Source: an uncultured Collinsella sp. | GTDB lineage: Bacteria; Actinomycetota; Coriobacteriia; Coriobacteriales; Coriobacteriaceae | NCBI GenBank assembly: GCA_900758885.1 | Contig: CAAETD010000031.1 | Location: forward strand, 1 to 30,005 | DNA length: 30,005 bases | Direction: 5' to 3' | Shown: in pieces, positions 1-8,485 of the stretch | How positions within the stretch are numbered: position 1 is the stretch's first letter | Layout: every line of letters starts with the position of its first letter | The notes under the pieces: generated by a model | Database searches by the model: none | The model's input: only the letters and a program-made list of their open reading frames with translations | Told to the model about the DNA's origin: nothing | Translations under genes and position numbers: made by a program

Positions 1-2
1 CC

Positions 3-17
3 AACGACGAATTCTAG
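3..17 (+). CDS. Possible C-terminal tail of an upstream gene
   Basis: In the third frame the first codons read Asn-Asp-Glu-Phe followed by a TAG stop at 15-17. Two hairpins follow at once (30-71), as expected just after a plus-strand gene. Only four codons are visible, so nothing can be said about function, and the reading could be chance. Confidence 0.25.
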   Translation, partial: NDEF

Positions 18-29
18 GCGGTGTCCCCT

Positions 30-71
30 CCCTTTCAAGAAAGGGAAGAGGCGGGGTATGCCCCGCCTCTT
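30..71 (+). terminator. Two adjacent hairpins, probable terminator region of the gene to the left
   Basis: A 7-bp hairpin (CCCTTTC/GAAAGGG, 30-45) is followed directly by an 11-bp GC-rich hairpin (AAGAGGCGGGG/CCCCGCCTCTT, 46-71, loop TATG). There is no run of T after the second stem, so an intrinsic terminator is likely from position but not proven. Confidence 0.45.
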
Positions 72-185
72 ACACCACATCTCTGCGCGCTACCTGTGAC
101 AGTACTCATATTTGACGTTTTTTGTCCACGCCCCCTTATTGCGTGGGCGAATCAGGTGCAAAACGGGCTTCAAAGCGTCCTTCGC

Positions 186-223
186 AAACAAAAACCGGGG
201 CCCGCATGATGCAGACCCCGGTT
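186..223 (-). terminator. Intrinsic terminator of glnN
   Basis: Read on the minus strand, a 14-bp stem (arms 210-223 and 193-206, two G-T wobbles, loop of three) is followed by TTTTTGTTT. It lies 30 bases past the glnN stop codon. Confidence 0.85.
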
Positions 224-252
224 CAATACCGTGACGATATGTCAGTTACGCT

Positions 253-2340
253 CTACACGTAGAACAGGATGTCGTCATAGGTCGGGACCGGCCAGTAGTC
301 GGCGGCCACGATCTCCTCCATGGCATCCACGGCGGCGCGCAGCGTATCCATAGCGGGAACGACCTCATGTGCATACACGTTGGCCTGCTCCTGACCATCG
401 AGGCCCTCGGCCTTCTGATGCACGGCGTCGAGCGCCTTGATGGAGTCGTTGATGGTGGTGATACCGTTGCAGAGCTTGTTGAGCGTGTTCTGCTCGCACT
501 GCATGGCGGCCTCGGCACCGGCGGCACGAATAGTCTCAAGGCCCTTAGCGACCTTGGTGGCATAGGCGGTAATGACCGGGCGATAGGTACGACGCGCCTC
601 GCGAACCATCGTGGTGGCCTCGATGTTCATGAGCTTGTTGTACTTCTCGAGCTTGCAGTCGTAGCGGCACTGGGCCTCGGCCTTGGTCAGGACACCCGTC
701 TCCTCAAAGAGCGCGATGGCCTTTTCGGAAACAAAGGCGGGCAGGGCGTCGGCCGTGGTCTTGTTGTTGGCAAGGCCGCGCTTCTCGGCCTCAACGGGCC
801 ACTCGTCGGAGTAGCCATCACCGGAGAACAGGATGCGCTGGTGGTCGGTCAGGACCTTCTTGCAGTACTCGAGCGCAGCGTCCTGGAACTCATCCTCGGG
901 CGTACCCTCAAGCGCGTCGGCGAAGGACTTGAGCGACTTGGCCACGGCGGCATCGAGCACCAGGTTGGAGTCGGAGACGTTCTGCTCGGAGCCGCAGGCA
1001 CGGAACTCGAACTTATTGCCGGTGAAGGCAAACGGGGAGGTGCGGTTGCGGTCGGTGTTGTCCTGCATCAGCTTGGGCAGAGTATCGGCGCCCAAGTCGA
1101 GCACGCCGCGCGTGGCATGGACGGAAGCCTTGCCATCGATGATCTTCTCGACGACCTCGGTAAGCTGGTCGCCCAGGAAGATGGACATAATCGCCGGAGG
1201 AGCCTCGTTGGCGCCCAGACGATGGTCGTTACCGGCCGAGGCAACGGAGGCACGCAGGAGCTCCTGATAGTTATCGACGGCCTCGATCACCGCGGTGAGG
1301 AAGACGATGAACTGCAGGTTGTCGAGCGGAGTGTCGCCCGGATCGAGCAGATTCTCGGACTCGGTGCCAAGCGACCAGTTGTTGTGCTTGCCCGAACCAT
1401 TGATGCCCTCAAAGGGCTTCTCGTGCAGCAGGCAGACCAAGTCGTGGCGAGAGGCGATGAGCTTCATCTTCTCCATCATGACCAGATTCTGGTCGATGGC
1501 CTCGTTGACCTCGCCATAGACCGGTGCGAGCTCATGCTGGCAGGGAGCAACCTCGTTGTGCTTGGTCTTGGCGGGAATGCCGAGCGCCCACAGCTCATCG
1601 TCCAGGTCCTTCATGTAGGCCGAGACGGTGGGGCGGATAGCGCCAAAGTAGTGCTCCTCGAGCTCCTGGCCCTTGCAGGGAGCAGCACCAAAGAGGGTGC
1701 GGCCGGTGATGACCAGGTCCTTGCGCTTGCGATAGGCGTCCTTCTTGATCAGGAAGTACTCCTGCTCGTCGCCCACGGAAGGAACGACCTTCTTGGGGGT
1801 CTTGCCAAACAGCGCCAAAACGCGCTTAGACTCACGCGAGAGCGCGGTCATGGAGCGCAGCAGAGGGGTCTTCTTGTCCAGGGCCTCGCCCGTGTAGGAG
1901 CAGAAAGCCGTGGGGATGCACAGGACATCGTCCTTGATAAAGGCGGGGCTGGTGGGATCCCAAGCGGTGTAGCCACGGGCCTCGAAGGTGGCACGCAAGC
2001 CGCCGTTGGGGAAGCTGGAGGCGTCCGGCTCGCCCTGGATGAGGTTCTTGCCCGTAAACTTGGTAATGGCGGTGCCGTCGTGGTTGGGCTCCAGGAAGCT
2101 GTCGTGCTTCTCGGAAGTAATGCCCGAAAGCGGCTGGAACCAGTGCGCGTAGTGCGTCGCGCCCTTGGAGATGGCCCAGACCTTCATGGCATGGGCAACG
2201 GCGTTGGCCACATCCAGGTCGAGCGGCTCACCGCCCTCGAGGGTTGCAGCAAGGCGCTTCCAAATGTCCTTGGGGAGGTAGTCCTTCATGACTTCCTCAG
2301 AGAACACCATGGTCCCGAAGCGGTCAGTAAGTTCGGCCAT
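253..2340 (-). CDS. glnN: Glutamine synthetase, type III
   Basis: Makes glutamine from glutamate, ammonia and ATP in the cytoplasm, the main ammonia-assimilation step. At 695 residues it is the size of the type III family (about 700), far larger than type I or II enzymes. Family hallmarks are visible: GSGKHNNWSLGTE in the catalytic region, NDHRLGANEAPP, and FRACGSEQNVSDSN. The start chosen is the ATG at 2340 (MAELTDRFG), preceded by GGGAG at good spacing; an in-frame start 21 codons upstream has no such site. It stands alone, with a strong terminator downstream and a divergent methionine operon upstream. The 5' leader carries a 6-bp hairpin (2362-2380), and a candidate promoter overlaps an inverted repeat at 2425-2453, so nitrogen-dependent control is plausible but unproven. 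Confidence 0.97.
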   Translation of the reverse strand: MAELTDRFGTMVFSEEVMKDYLPKDIWKRLAATLEGGEPLDLDVANAVAHAMKVWAISKGATHYAHWFQPLSGITSEKHDSFLEPNHDGTAITKFTGKNLIQGEPDASSFPNGGLRATFEARGYTAWDPTSPAFIKDDVLCIPTAFCSYTGEALDKKTPLLRSMTALSRESKRVLALFGKTPKKVVPSVGDEQEYFLIKKDAYRKRKDLVITGRTLFGAAPCKGQELEEHYFGAIRPTVSAYMKDLDDELWALGIPAKTKHNEVAPCQHELAPVYGEVNEAIDQNLVMMEKMKLIASRHDLVCLLHEKPFEGINGSGKHNNWSLGTESENLLDPGDTPLDNLQFIVFLTAVIEAVDNYQELLRASVASAGNDHRLGANEAPPAIMSIFLGDQLTEVVEKIIDGKASVHATRGVLDLGADTLPKLMQDNTDRNRTSPFAFTGNKFEFRACGSEQNVSDSNLVLDAAVAKSLKSFADALEGTPEDEFQDAALEYCKKVLTDHQRILFSGDGYSDEWPVEAEKRGLANNKTTADALPAFVSEKAIALFEETGVLTKAEAQCRYDCKLEKYNKLMNIEATTMVREARRTYRPVITAYATKVAKGLETIRAAGAEAAMQCEQNTLNKLCNGITTINDSIKALDAVHQKAEGLDGQEQANVYAHEVVPAMDTLRAAVDAMEEIVAADYWPVPTYDDILFYV

Positions 2341-2424
2341 ACGGAACTCCCTTCGTATCGGCACCGCGTGAGAAGCGGTGTTGATTACTAACGAACGAGT
2401 CATAGCTTAGACTCGCCGTGTTTC

Positions 2425-2453
2425 CGCGACATTACCGTTATGTTGCTGTCGCG
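2425..2453. promoter_or_regulatory. Inverted repeat over the candidate glnN promoter
   Basis: Perfect 7-base arms CGCGACA (2425-2431) and TGTCGCG (2447-2453) surround a 15-base loop. On the minus strand a candidate promoter overlaps it: -35 TTGATT (2459-2464), 16-base spacer, -10 CATAAC (2437-2442). The arms thus straddle the -10 box, the position expected for a repressor or activator site. The promoter match is only moderate. Confidence 0.4.
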
Positions 2454-2576
2454 AAACCAATCAATGAGGTTACCCTATCGAGGCGGCGTTGCCACCCTCA
2501 ACAGCCAATCAACTGCATAAATTGCAGACCTCTCCCCATGGTTTAAGGGTAGTCAATTTGGGACGGGGCTTTATTA

Positions 2577-2602
2577 ACTGGTATTTCGCATCAGATACCA
2601 GT
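2577..2602. repeat. 8-bp inverted repeat upstream of metF
   Basis: Perfect arms ACTGGTAT (2577-2584) and ATACCAGT (2595-2602) with a 10-base loop, in AT-richer DNA 165 bases upstream of metF. It may be an operator or a hairpin; no promoter could be fixed next to it. Confidence 0.4.
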
Positions 2603-2766
2603 CTTTATAGTCCGTGCCTAGATTAGCCGCTCTGTTATAGAGAAAGCCGATAGCAAGGCATCTTTGATTGGTATCCCCGAATAACGAGTGAAACTCCACC
2701 GTGACACAGTGGTGCTGTAGAATCCTTACAACACATCACACTATTACGTATCTAGAGGAGCACGAT

Positions 2767-3639
2767 ATGCGCGTCGACGAGGTTTTTAAGCAGGCAGCAT
2801 CCCAGGGCACCGCGCCCGTTTCGTTTGAGATGTTCCCGCCCAAGGGCGAGCTCACCCTCGACACGGCTCGCGAAGTGGCAGGCAATCTGTGCAAGCTTTC
2901 GCCGAGCTTTGTCTCGGTCACCTGCTCGGCCGGCGGCTCGGGCAACGGTGCCGCCACCGCCCCCATCGCGCATATGATTACGAGCGAATTCGACACGCCC
3001 TCGGTGGCACACCTTACCTGCGTGGGCCGGTCGCACGCCGATATCGCCGCCAAGATCGACGAGTATCGCACCGCCGGCGTGGAAAACATCCTGGCCCTGC
3101 GTGGCGATCTCCCTGCCGGCGCGACCGAGGACGACAAGCCCGCCTCGGACTACGCCTACGCCCGCGACCTCATCCCCGAGCTCGTCGACGCCGGCTTTTG
3201 CGTGGGCGCCGCAGCCTACCCCGAGGGCCACATTGCCTGTGAGGATCTCAACCTCTCGGTCGAACACCTCAAGCAAAAACAGGACGCTGGCGCGAGCTTC
3301 TTTGTGACGCAGCTCTTCTTTGATAACGAGTGCTTCTACCGTTTTCGCGAGCTTGCCGACAAGGCCGGCATCACCGTGCCCATTACCGCGGGCATCATGC
3401 CGTTTATGGGCAAGTCACAGATCAGCCGCATGGTCTTTATGTGCGGCGCGTCGCTGCCCTCCCCCGTCATCAAGATTCTCGCCAAGTACGAGAATGACCC
3501 CGAGAGCCTGCAGGCAGCTGGTGTAGATTATGCAGCCCGCCAGCTTTGCGACCTCAAGGAGCACGGCGCCGACGGCCTGCACCTGTACACTATGAACCGT
3601 CCTGCGATCGCCGCGACCATTATGGAGCGCCTGGGGTAA
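2767..3639 (+). CDS. metF: Methylenetetrahydrofolate reductase
   Basis: Reduces 5,10-methylene-tetrahydrofolate to 5-methyl-tetrahydrofolate, the methyl donor used by MetH. The 290-residue protein has the single-domain length typical of bacterial MetF. It shows the N-terminal SFEMFPPKGE segment with the conserved catalytic Glu, SVTCSAGGSGNG, NILALRGD, the VGAAAYPEGH stretch, and FFVTQLFFDNECF, all in the order expected of the TIM barrel. The start is the ATG at 2767, preceded by GAGGAG at 2755-2760; an upstream in-frame ATG (2701) lacks a ribosome site. Its TAA overlaps the ATG of the next gene (TAATG at 3637-3641), so the three methionine genes are almost certainly one transcript. Confidence 0.96.
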   Translation: MRVDEVFKQAASQGTAPVSFEMFPPKGELTLDTAREVAGNLCKLSPSFVSVTCSAGGSGNGAATAPIAHMITSEFDTPSVAHLTCVGRSHADIAAKIDEYRTAGVENILALRGDLPAGATEDDKPASDYAYARDLIPELVDAGFCVGAAAYPEGHIACEDLNLSVEHLKQKQDAGASFFVTQLFFDNECFYRFRELADKAGITVPITAGIMPFMGKSQISRMVFMCGASLPSPVIKILAKYENDPESLQAAGVDYAARQLCDLKEHGADGLHLYTMNRPAIAATIMERLG

Positions 3640-4427
3640 TGGAAAAACCGCACATCGATACAACCGCTGTCGAAGTGCCGGCCGACCTTGCGTCGCCGGC
3701 GCTTTACCGTGTCGATGCTGCGCACCATCCCCGTGTCGACCGTGCCGAGATGCTGCGGTATCTGGGCTACGGCGGCCAACAGATTGAGCCCGAGCTGTCG
3801 CAGCGTATTGAGCTTGTGGTCGAGCGTCTGGAATTGGACATTGAGCCCCGTGGCGTGCGCCGCGTGTTTGCCGTCGATGCCACGGGTGTGGACGAGCAGG
3901 GAGAACCTTGCATTCGTCTGGTCGGCACCAACGTTGAGCTGCGCGGTCGCGATATCTATCGACATCTCAAAGACGCCCGCTTTGCCGCACTCATGGCATG
4001 CACCCTCGGCATGGACGCCGAGCGTCGCCTGCGCACCACGGGAGCCCAACATCCCCTGGAGGGCGCCGTGCTCGACGCCGCATGCTCTGCCTATGTGGAG
4101 GCCGCCGTCGAGCAGATGGACCAGCGGGTCAAGGCTGCAGCCGCTGCACACGGGCTCGCCGGCAACTGGCGCTTCAGTCCCGGCTATGGCGACTGCCCGC
4201 TCTCTGCCCAGCGCTCGATCGTGGATGCACTCAATGCCACGCGCCTCATTGGACTTACCGTCACCCCCACCAGCCTGCTCATGCCCACCAAGAGCGTGAC
4301 CGCTGTGATTGGTCTGTTCGACGGCGAAGTCCACGACGCCCAGAGCCGCCCCACCTGCAATATCTGCCGCATGCGCGAGCACTGCCGCTTCCGCGCCGCC
4401 CACACCACCTGCTATTCCAGCCATTAG
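3639..4427 (+). CDS. Methionine synthase reactivation-domain protein (stand-alone)
   Basis: A 262-residue protein resembling the vitamin B12-dependent methionine synthase activation domain found as a separate gene in many Gram-positive bacteria. The region RFSPGYGDCPLSAQ, followed by TPTSLLMPTKSVTAVIGL, matches the SAM-binding and substrate-contacting part of that domain. A C-terminal cysteine cluster (CNICRMREHC) is typical of the stand-alone version. Its inferred role is to re-methylate cob(II)alamin on the downstream MetH, which lacks this domain, using SAM and an unseen electron donor. The start overlaps the metF stop, so translation is probably coupled. The metH ATG follows its stop after nine bases. 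The pairing with a truncated MetH makes the assignment strong. Confidence 0.9.
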   Translation: MEKPHIDTTAVEVPADLASPALYRVDAAHHPRVDRAEMLRYLGYGGQQIEPELSQRIELVVERLELDIEPRGVRRVFAVDATGVDEQGEPCIRLVGTNVELRGRDIYRHLKDARFAALMACTLGMDAERRLRTTGAQHPLEGAVLDAACSAYVEAAVEQMDQRVKAAAAAHGLAGNWRFSPGYGDCPLSAQRSIVDALNATRLIGLTVTPTSLLMPTKSVTAVIGLFDGEVHDAQSRPTCNICRMREHCRFRAAHTTCYSSH

Positions 4428-4436
4428 GAGCCCCCG

Positions 4437-6995
4437 ATGTTTACTCCGCTTATCACTCATGATTCTGACGGCACTGCATTGGCGGCACCCGTTGATGCCG
4501 CACGTCGCAACGGTGCCACGTACAAGACGCGCACGATCGACGATCTGCGCATTAAGGACGATCGCCTGCGCGCCGCCATCGAGGGCACGGGGCACCTGCT
4601 GTTCGACGGCGGCATGGGCACCATGTTGCAGGCCGCTGGCATGAAGGCGGGCGCCCTGCCCGAGCTGCTCAACTTTGAGGAACCCCAGGTTATCACCGAT
4701 ATCCAACGTCAATATGTCGAGGCCGGCTGCGACGTGATTACCGCCAACACCTTTGGCGCCAACGCCCACAAGCTCGACGGTGCCGCCACCGTGGCAGACG
4801 TCTTTGCCGCGGCCGTCACCTGTGCCCGCGAGGCCGGCGCCCGCTACGTCGCCGGTGACATCGGCCCCATCGGCGCGCTGCTTCGCCCCCTGGGTACCCT
4901 GAGCTTCGACGAGGCCTACGACCTCTTTGCCGAGGAAGTGCGCGCTGGCGTCGCCGCGGGTGTGGACCTCTTTATTATCGAGACTATGACCGACCTGGCC
5001 GAGATCAAGGCGGCCGTCCTCGCCTGCCGCGAAAACTCCGACCTGCCCGTCTTTGCCACCATGACCTTCGAGGAAGACGGTCGCACCTTCCTGGGAACGA
5101 GTCCCGAGGTGGCCGCCATCACGCTCGACGCTATCGGCACCGACGTTTTGGGCATCAACTGCAGCCAGGGACCGGCCGAGCTACGAGGACTCGCCGCACG
5201 TATGCTCACCGTTACCGACAAGCCTATTATGGTGCAGGCCAACGCAGGACTGCCCCGCGTGGACGACGACGGCAACACCGTCTTTGATATCCAGGCCCCC
5301 GAATACGCCGAGGCCGTCGCCGGCATGATCGCCGACAGCGTGAGCGTCGTGGGCGGCTGCTGCGGCACCACGCCGGCGCACATGGCAGCGCTGCGCACGC
5401 TTATCGACAACCACACGCCCAGCCCGCGCCACCGCAAGCCCAGCATGTCGGTCACGAGCGCCCAAACGGTCGTGGACCTTCCCTGCGACGGCCACAAGAT
5501 CGCCGTCATCGGCGAGCGCATCAACCCCACTGGCAAAAAGCGCCTGCAGCAGGCCCTGCGCGACGGCGACCTGGACTACGTCGTGAGCCAGGGCATCAGC
5601 CAGCAGGAACAGGGCGCCGACATCCTGGACGTCAACGTGGGCCTGCCCGAGATCGACGAGGTCAAGATCATCCAACAGGCGACCGAACAGCTCCAGGGCT
5701 CCACGCTGCTGCCGCTGCAGATCGACTCCACCGACCCCGCAGCCGTCGAGGCCGCCGTGCGCCGCTACGCCGGCAAGCCCATCATCAACTCGGTCAATGG
5801 CAAGCAGCAGATCATGGATGAGATCTTTCCGCTGGTCGCCCACTACGGCACCAACGTTGTCGGCCTTACGCTCGACGAAGGCGGCATCCCCGATACCGCC
5901 GAGGCCCGCTTCGCCATCGCCGAGCGCATCGTGGCCGAGGCTGCCCGCTACGGCATCGGACCGGACCGCATCCTCATCGACTGCCTGGTCATGACCGCCT
6001 CGACCAATCAACACCAGGCCGAGCAGATCCTGCGCGCCATGTCCCTGTGCAAGGAGCGCCTGGGCGTCAAATGTGCGCTCGGCGTGTCGAACATCAGCTT
6101 TGGCCTGCCTGCCCGCCCGCTGCTGGGCTCGGTCTTTTTGGCTGCCGCTTTTGGCGCAGGCCTGGACGCCCCCATCATGAACCCGGGTTCCAAGCGCTTT
6201 ATGGATACCGTCTACAGCTATCGCGTCCTGAGCGTTGAGGACGAGGGCTCGACCGGATACATCGAGCGCTACGCCGGCTGGACCGATCCGTATAAGATCG
6301 CCGCCAACCCGGCAGCGGCTCAGGCCGCATCGACCGACGCTGTGCCCGCTGCTGGCACCGCCGGCACCGACGGCAACGACGACCCGATTCGTCGCATGGT
6401 CGTCTCGGGCCGCAAAGGTGAGATCGCGGCCGAGACCGAGCGTCTGCTGGCGGATCACGACGCCATGGACCTCATCAACAATCGCTTTATCCCCGCCCTC
6501 GACGAGGTTGGCGTCCTCTTTGACCAGGGAAAGTTCTTCTTGCCGCAGCTCATGGCCTCGGCCGAGGCAGCGCGTGTGGGCTTCGACACCATCAAGCGCC
6601 TGATGCCCGCCGGCGAGATTGCCGACAAGGGCAAGATCTGTGTGGCCACCGTTAAAGGCGATATCCACGACATCGGTAAGAACATCGTCAAGATGCTGCT
6701 CGATAACTACGGCTATACCGTCTTTGACCTTGGCCGCGACGTCGATCCGCAAGAGGTGCTCAAGACCGTACGGGAGCGTGACATCAAGCTCGTCGGCCTC
6801 TCGGCGCTTATGACTACTACCGTCGTGGCCATGGAAGAGACCATCAAGCTGCTTCATGCCGAAGTGCCGGGCGTCAAGATCATCGTAGGCGGCGCCGTAC
6901 TCACCCCCGAATACGCCAAGCAGATCGGTGCGGACTACTACGCCAAGGACGCCGCCGAAAGCGCTCGTATCGCCGAAGAGGTCTTTGGGCGGTAA
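4437..6995 (+). CDS. metH: Cobalamin-dependent methionine synthase, core domains
   Basis: Transfers the methyl group of 5-methyl-THF through cobalamin to homocysteine, giving methionine. The 852 residues hold the homocysteine domain (about 45-330; zinc ligands Cys242 in INCSQG and Cys308/Cys309 in GGCCGTTP), the pterin-binding barrel (about 350-620; starting near VIGERINPTGKK), a linker rich in Ala/Gly/Thr, then the helical cap and cobalamin domain (about 650-852). The cobalamin domain has DIHDIG at 742-747, with His744 as the lower ligand. Full-length MetH is about 1,200 residues; the missing C-terminal reactivation domain is encoded by the gene just upstream. The start is the ATG at 4437 with AGGAG at 4426-4430, partly overlapping the previous stop. 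No terminator with a T-run follows the stop. Confidence 0.96.
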   Translation: MFTPLITHDSDGTALAAPVDAARRNGATYKTRTIDDLRIKDDRLRAAIEGTGHLLFDGGMGTMLQAAGMKAGALPELLNFEEPQVITDIQRQYVEAGCDVITANTFGANAHKLDGAATVADVFAAAVTCAREAGARYVAGDIGPIGALLRPLGTLSFDEAYDLFAEEVRAGVAAGVDLFIIETMTDLAEIKAAVLACRENSDLPVFATMTFEEDGRTFLGTSPEVAAITLDAIGTDVLGINCSQGPAELRGLAARMLTVTDKPIMVQANAGLPRVDDDGNTVFDIQAPEYAEAVAGMIADSVSVVGGCCGTTPAHMAALRTLIDNHTPSPRHRKPSMSVTSAQTVVDLPCDGHKIAVIGERINPTGKKRLQQALRDGDLDYVVSQGISQQEQGADILDVNVGLPEIDEVKIIQQATEQLQGSTLLPLQIDSTDPAAVEAAVRRYAGKPIINSVNGKQQIMDEIFPLVAHYGTNVVGLTLDEGGIPDTAEARFAIAERIVAEAARYGIGPDRILIDCLVMTASTNQHQAEQILRAMSLCKERLGVKCALGVSNISFGLPARPLLGSVFLAAAFGAGLDAPIMNPGSKRFMDTVYSYRVLSVEDEGSTGYIERYAGWTDPYKIAANPAAAQAASTDAVPAAGTAGTDGNDDPIRRMVVSGRKGEIAAETERLLADHDAMDLINNRFIPALDEVGVLFDQGKFFLPQLMASAEAARVGFDTIKRLMPAGEIADKGKICVATVKGDIHDIGKNIVKMLLDNYGYTVFDLGRDVDPQEVLKTVRERDIKLVGLSALMTTTVVAMEETIKLLHAEVPGVKIIVGGAVLTPEYAKQIGADYYAKDAAESARIAEEVFGR

Positions 6996-7020
6996 CACAA
7001 CGGAAACAACCGAGCACCAA

Positions 7021-7058
7021 AACGTGCCGCATGCGCCACTTGGCACGTGCGGCACGTT
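7021..7058. repeat. 11-bp inverted repeat between metH and the UPF0210 gene
   Basis: Perfect arms AACGTGCCGCA (7021-7031) and TGCGGCACGTT (7048-7058). On the plus strand the second arm is followed by AAAATAGAAAAG, not a T-run, so it is not a standard metH terminator. It contains TTGGCA at 7040-7045 with AT-rich DNA 16-17 bases beyond, so it may be a promoter/operator for the next gene. Confidence 0.5.
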
Positions 7059-7103
7059 AAAATAGAAAAGACTATGCTCGTTTTGGCAGATAGGAGCGCA
7101 AGG

Positions 7104-8468
7104 ATGGCGATCACGCCCGCAGAAATCGCGGAAACCCGCGGCATGGTTGAGGAGCAGAACCTCGACATCAGGACCATCACCATGGGTGTTTCGCTCATGA
7201 GTTGCGGTGACGAGAACCTCGACCGCATGTGCACGAAGATCTACGACCACGTGACGCACACGGCTGAGCATCTGGTCGAAACCGCCGAGAACCTCGAGCG
7301 CGAGTACGGTATCCCCATCGTCAACAAGCGCGTTTCCGTCACCCCGGTGGCGCAGATCGCCGCGTGCTGCAAGGATGAGGACCTCACCCCCATCGCGCAT
7401 GCCCTCGATCGCGCGGCCGAGACGCTCGGCATCGATTACCTGGGCGGCTTCTCCGCACTCGTCCAGAAGGGCATCGGCGACGCCGACCGCCGCGTCATCC
7501 AGTCCATCCCCCAGGCGCTCGCCACCACCAGCCGCGTCTGCTCCAGCGTCAACGTCGCCAGTCTGCGTGCCGGCATCAACATGGACGCCGTGCTTATGGC
7601 CGCCCAGACCATCATCGATGCCGCCAAACTCACGGCCGACCAGGATTCCGTTGGCGCTTCCAAGTTTGTCTGCTTTGCCAACATGGTCGAGGACTCCCCG
7701 TTTATGGCGGGCGCCGTCCACGGCGGTGGCGAGGCCGACGCCGTCATCAACGTAGGCGTCTCGGGCCCCGGCGTTATGGCCGCAGCCCTGGAGACACTGC
7801 CCGATTCCGCATCGATGATGGAAGTCGCCGAGAAGATCAAGCAGACCGCCTTTAAGATCACCCGTGCCGGCGAGCTCATGAGCCGCGAGGCCGCCCATCG
7901 CCTGGGTGTCGAGAAGGGCATTGTCGACCTGTCGCTGGCTCCCACGCCTGCCATTGGCGACTCCGTCGCCCGCATCCTCGAGATCATCGGCGTGGGCACT
8001 TGCGGTGGCCCGGGCACGACCTGCGCGCTCGCCATGCTCAACGATGCCGTCAAGAAGGGCGGCGTCATGGCAAGCTCCAGCGTGGGCGGTCTCTCGGGCG
8101 CCTTTATCCCCGTGTCCGAGGATGCCGGCATGATCGCCGCCGTCGAGGCCGGTGCGCTTTCGCTCGAGAAGCTCGAGGCCATGACCTGCGTGTGCTCCGT
8201 CGGCCTGGACATGATCGCCATCCCCGGAGACACCCCGGTCGAGACCATCGCCGGCATCATCGCCGACGAGATGGCCATCGGTGTCATCAACAACAAGACC
8301 ACGGCTGTGCGCGTGATCCCCGCCATCGGCAAGGGCGTGGGCGACTGCGTCGAGTACGGCGGCCTGTTCGGCCGTGCACCCATCATGCCGGTGAACCCCA
8401 ACGCCGGCACCGTGCTTGCCCACCGCGGTGGACGCTTCCCGGCGCCGCTGAACTCGCTGAAGAACTAG
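7104..8468 (+). CDS. UPF0210 (DUF711) PFL-like protein
   Basis: A 454-residue protein matching the length and motifs of the conserved UPF0210/DUF711 family, which is structurally related to pyruvate formate-lyase but has no settled reaction. Family-like stretches include RTITMGVSLMSC near the N-terminus, FVCFANMVEDSPFMAGAV, and GGVMASSSVGGLSGAFIPVSED. The start chosen is the ATG at 7104 (MAITPAEIAETRG), with AGGAG at 7092-7096; upstream in-frame starts would add residues without a ribosome site. In many bacteria this gene follows a small ACT-domain gene (UPF0237); none is present here. The stop is followed after 17 bases by a very long hairpin. Family identification is firm, function is not. 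Confidence 0.93.
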   Translation: MAITPAEIAETRGMVEEQNLDIRTITMGVSLMSCGDENLDRMCTKIYDHVTHTAEHLVETAENLEREYGIPIVNKRVSVTPVAQIAACCKDEDLTPIAHALDRAAETLGIDYLGGFSALVQKGIGDADRRVIQSIPQALATTSRVCSSVNVASLRAGINMDAVLMAAQTIIDAAKLTADQDSVGASKFVCFANMVEDSPFMAGAVHGGGEADAVINVGVSGPGVMAAALETLPDSASMMEVAEKIKQTAFKITRAGELMSREAAHRLGVEKGIVDLSLAPTPAIGDSVARILEIIGVGTCGGPGTTCALAMLNDAVKKGGVMASSSVGGLSGAFIPVSEDAGMIAAVEAGALSLEKLEAMTCVCSVGLDMIAIPGDTPVETIAGIIADEMAIGVINNKTTAVRVIPAIGKGVGDCVEYGGLFGRAPIMPVNPNAGTVLAHRGGRFPAPLNSLKN

Positions 8469-8485
8469 CTGAGGGGGACTGGCGA

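Larger units (their letters stand above)
2341..2766. other. Divergent glnN/metF intergenic region
   Basis: This 426-base region has no convincing gene. It holds the leaders of glnN (minus) and metF (plus) and three inverted repeats: 2362-2380 (CACCGC/GCGGTG, in the glnN leader), 2425-2453 and 2577-2602. A weak -10-like TAGAAT lies at 2718-2723 on the metF side, but no matching -35 was found. I saw nothing resembling a SAM or cobalamin riboswitch by eye. Confidence 0.6.

Noticed and set aside
126..146. CCACGC/GCGTGG hairpin upstream of the glnN terminator
   Set aside because: Short, no T-run in the right direction, and the better terminator at 186-223 already serves glnN.
367..2391. Long plus-strand open frame opposite glnN (674 codons)
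   Set aside because: Valine/leucine/glycine-rich translation without any motif, fully opposite a clear glutamine synthetase; an effect of high GC and biased codons.
2404..2766. SAM or cobalamin riboswitch upstream of metF
   Set aside because: Expected conserved cores are not visible by eye; only simple palindromes are seen. A covariance search would settle it.
3528..4769. 413-codon minus-strand open frame opposite the methionine operon
   Set aside because: Shadow of metF, the activator gene and metH; no motif.
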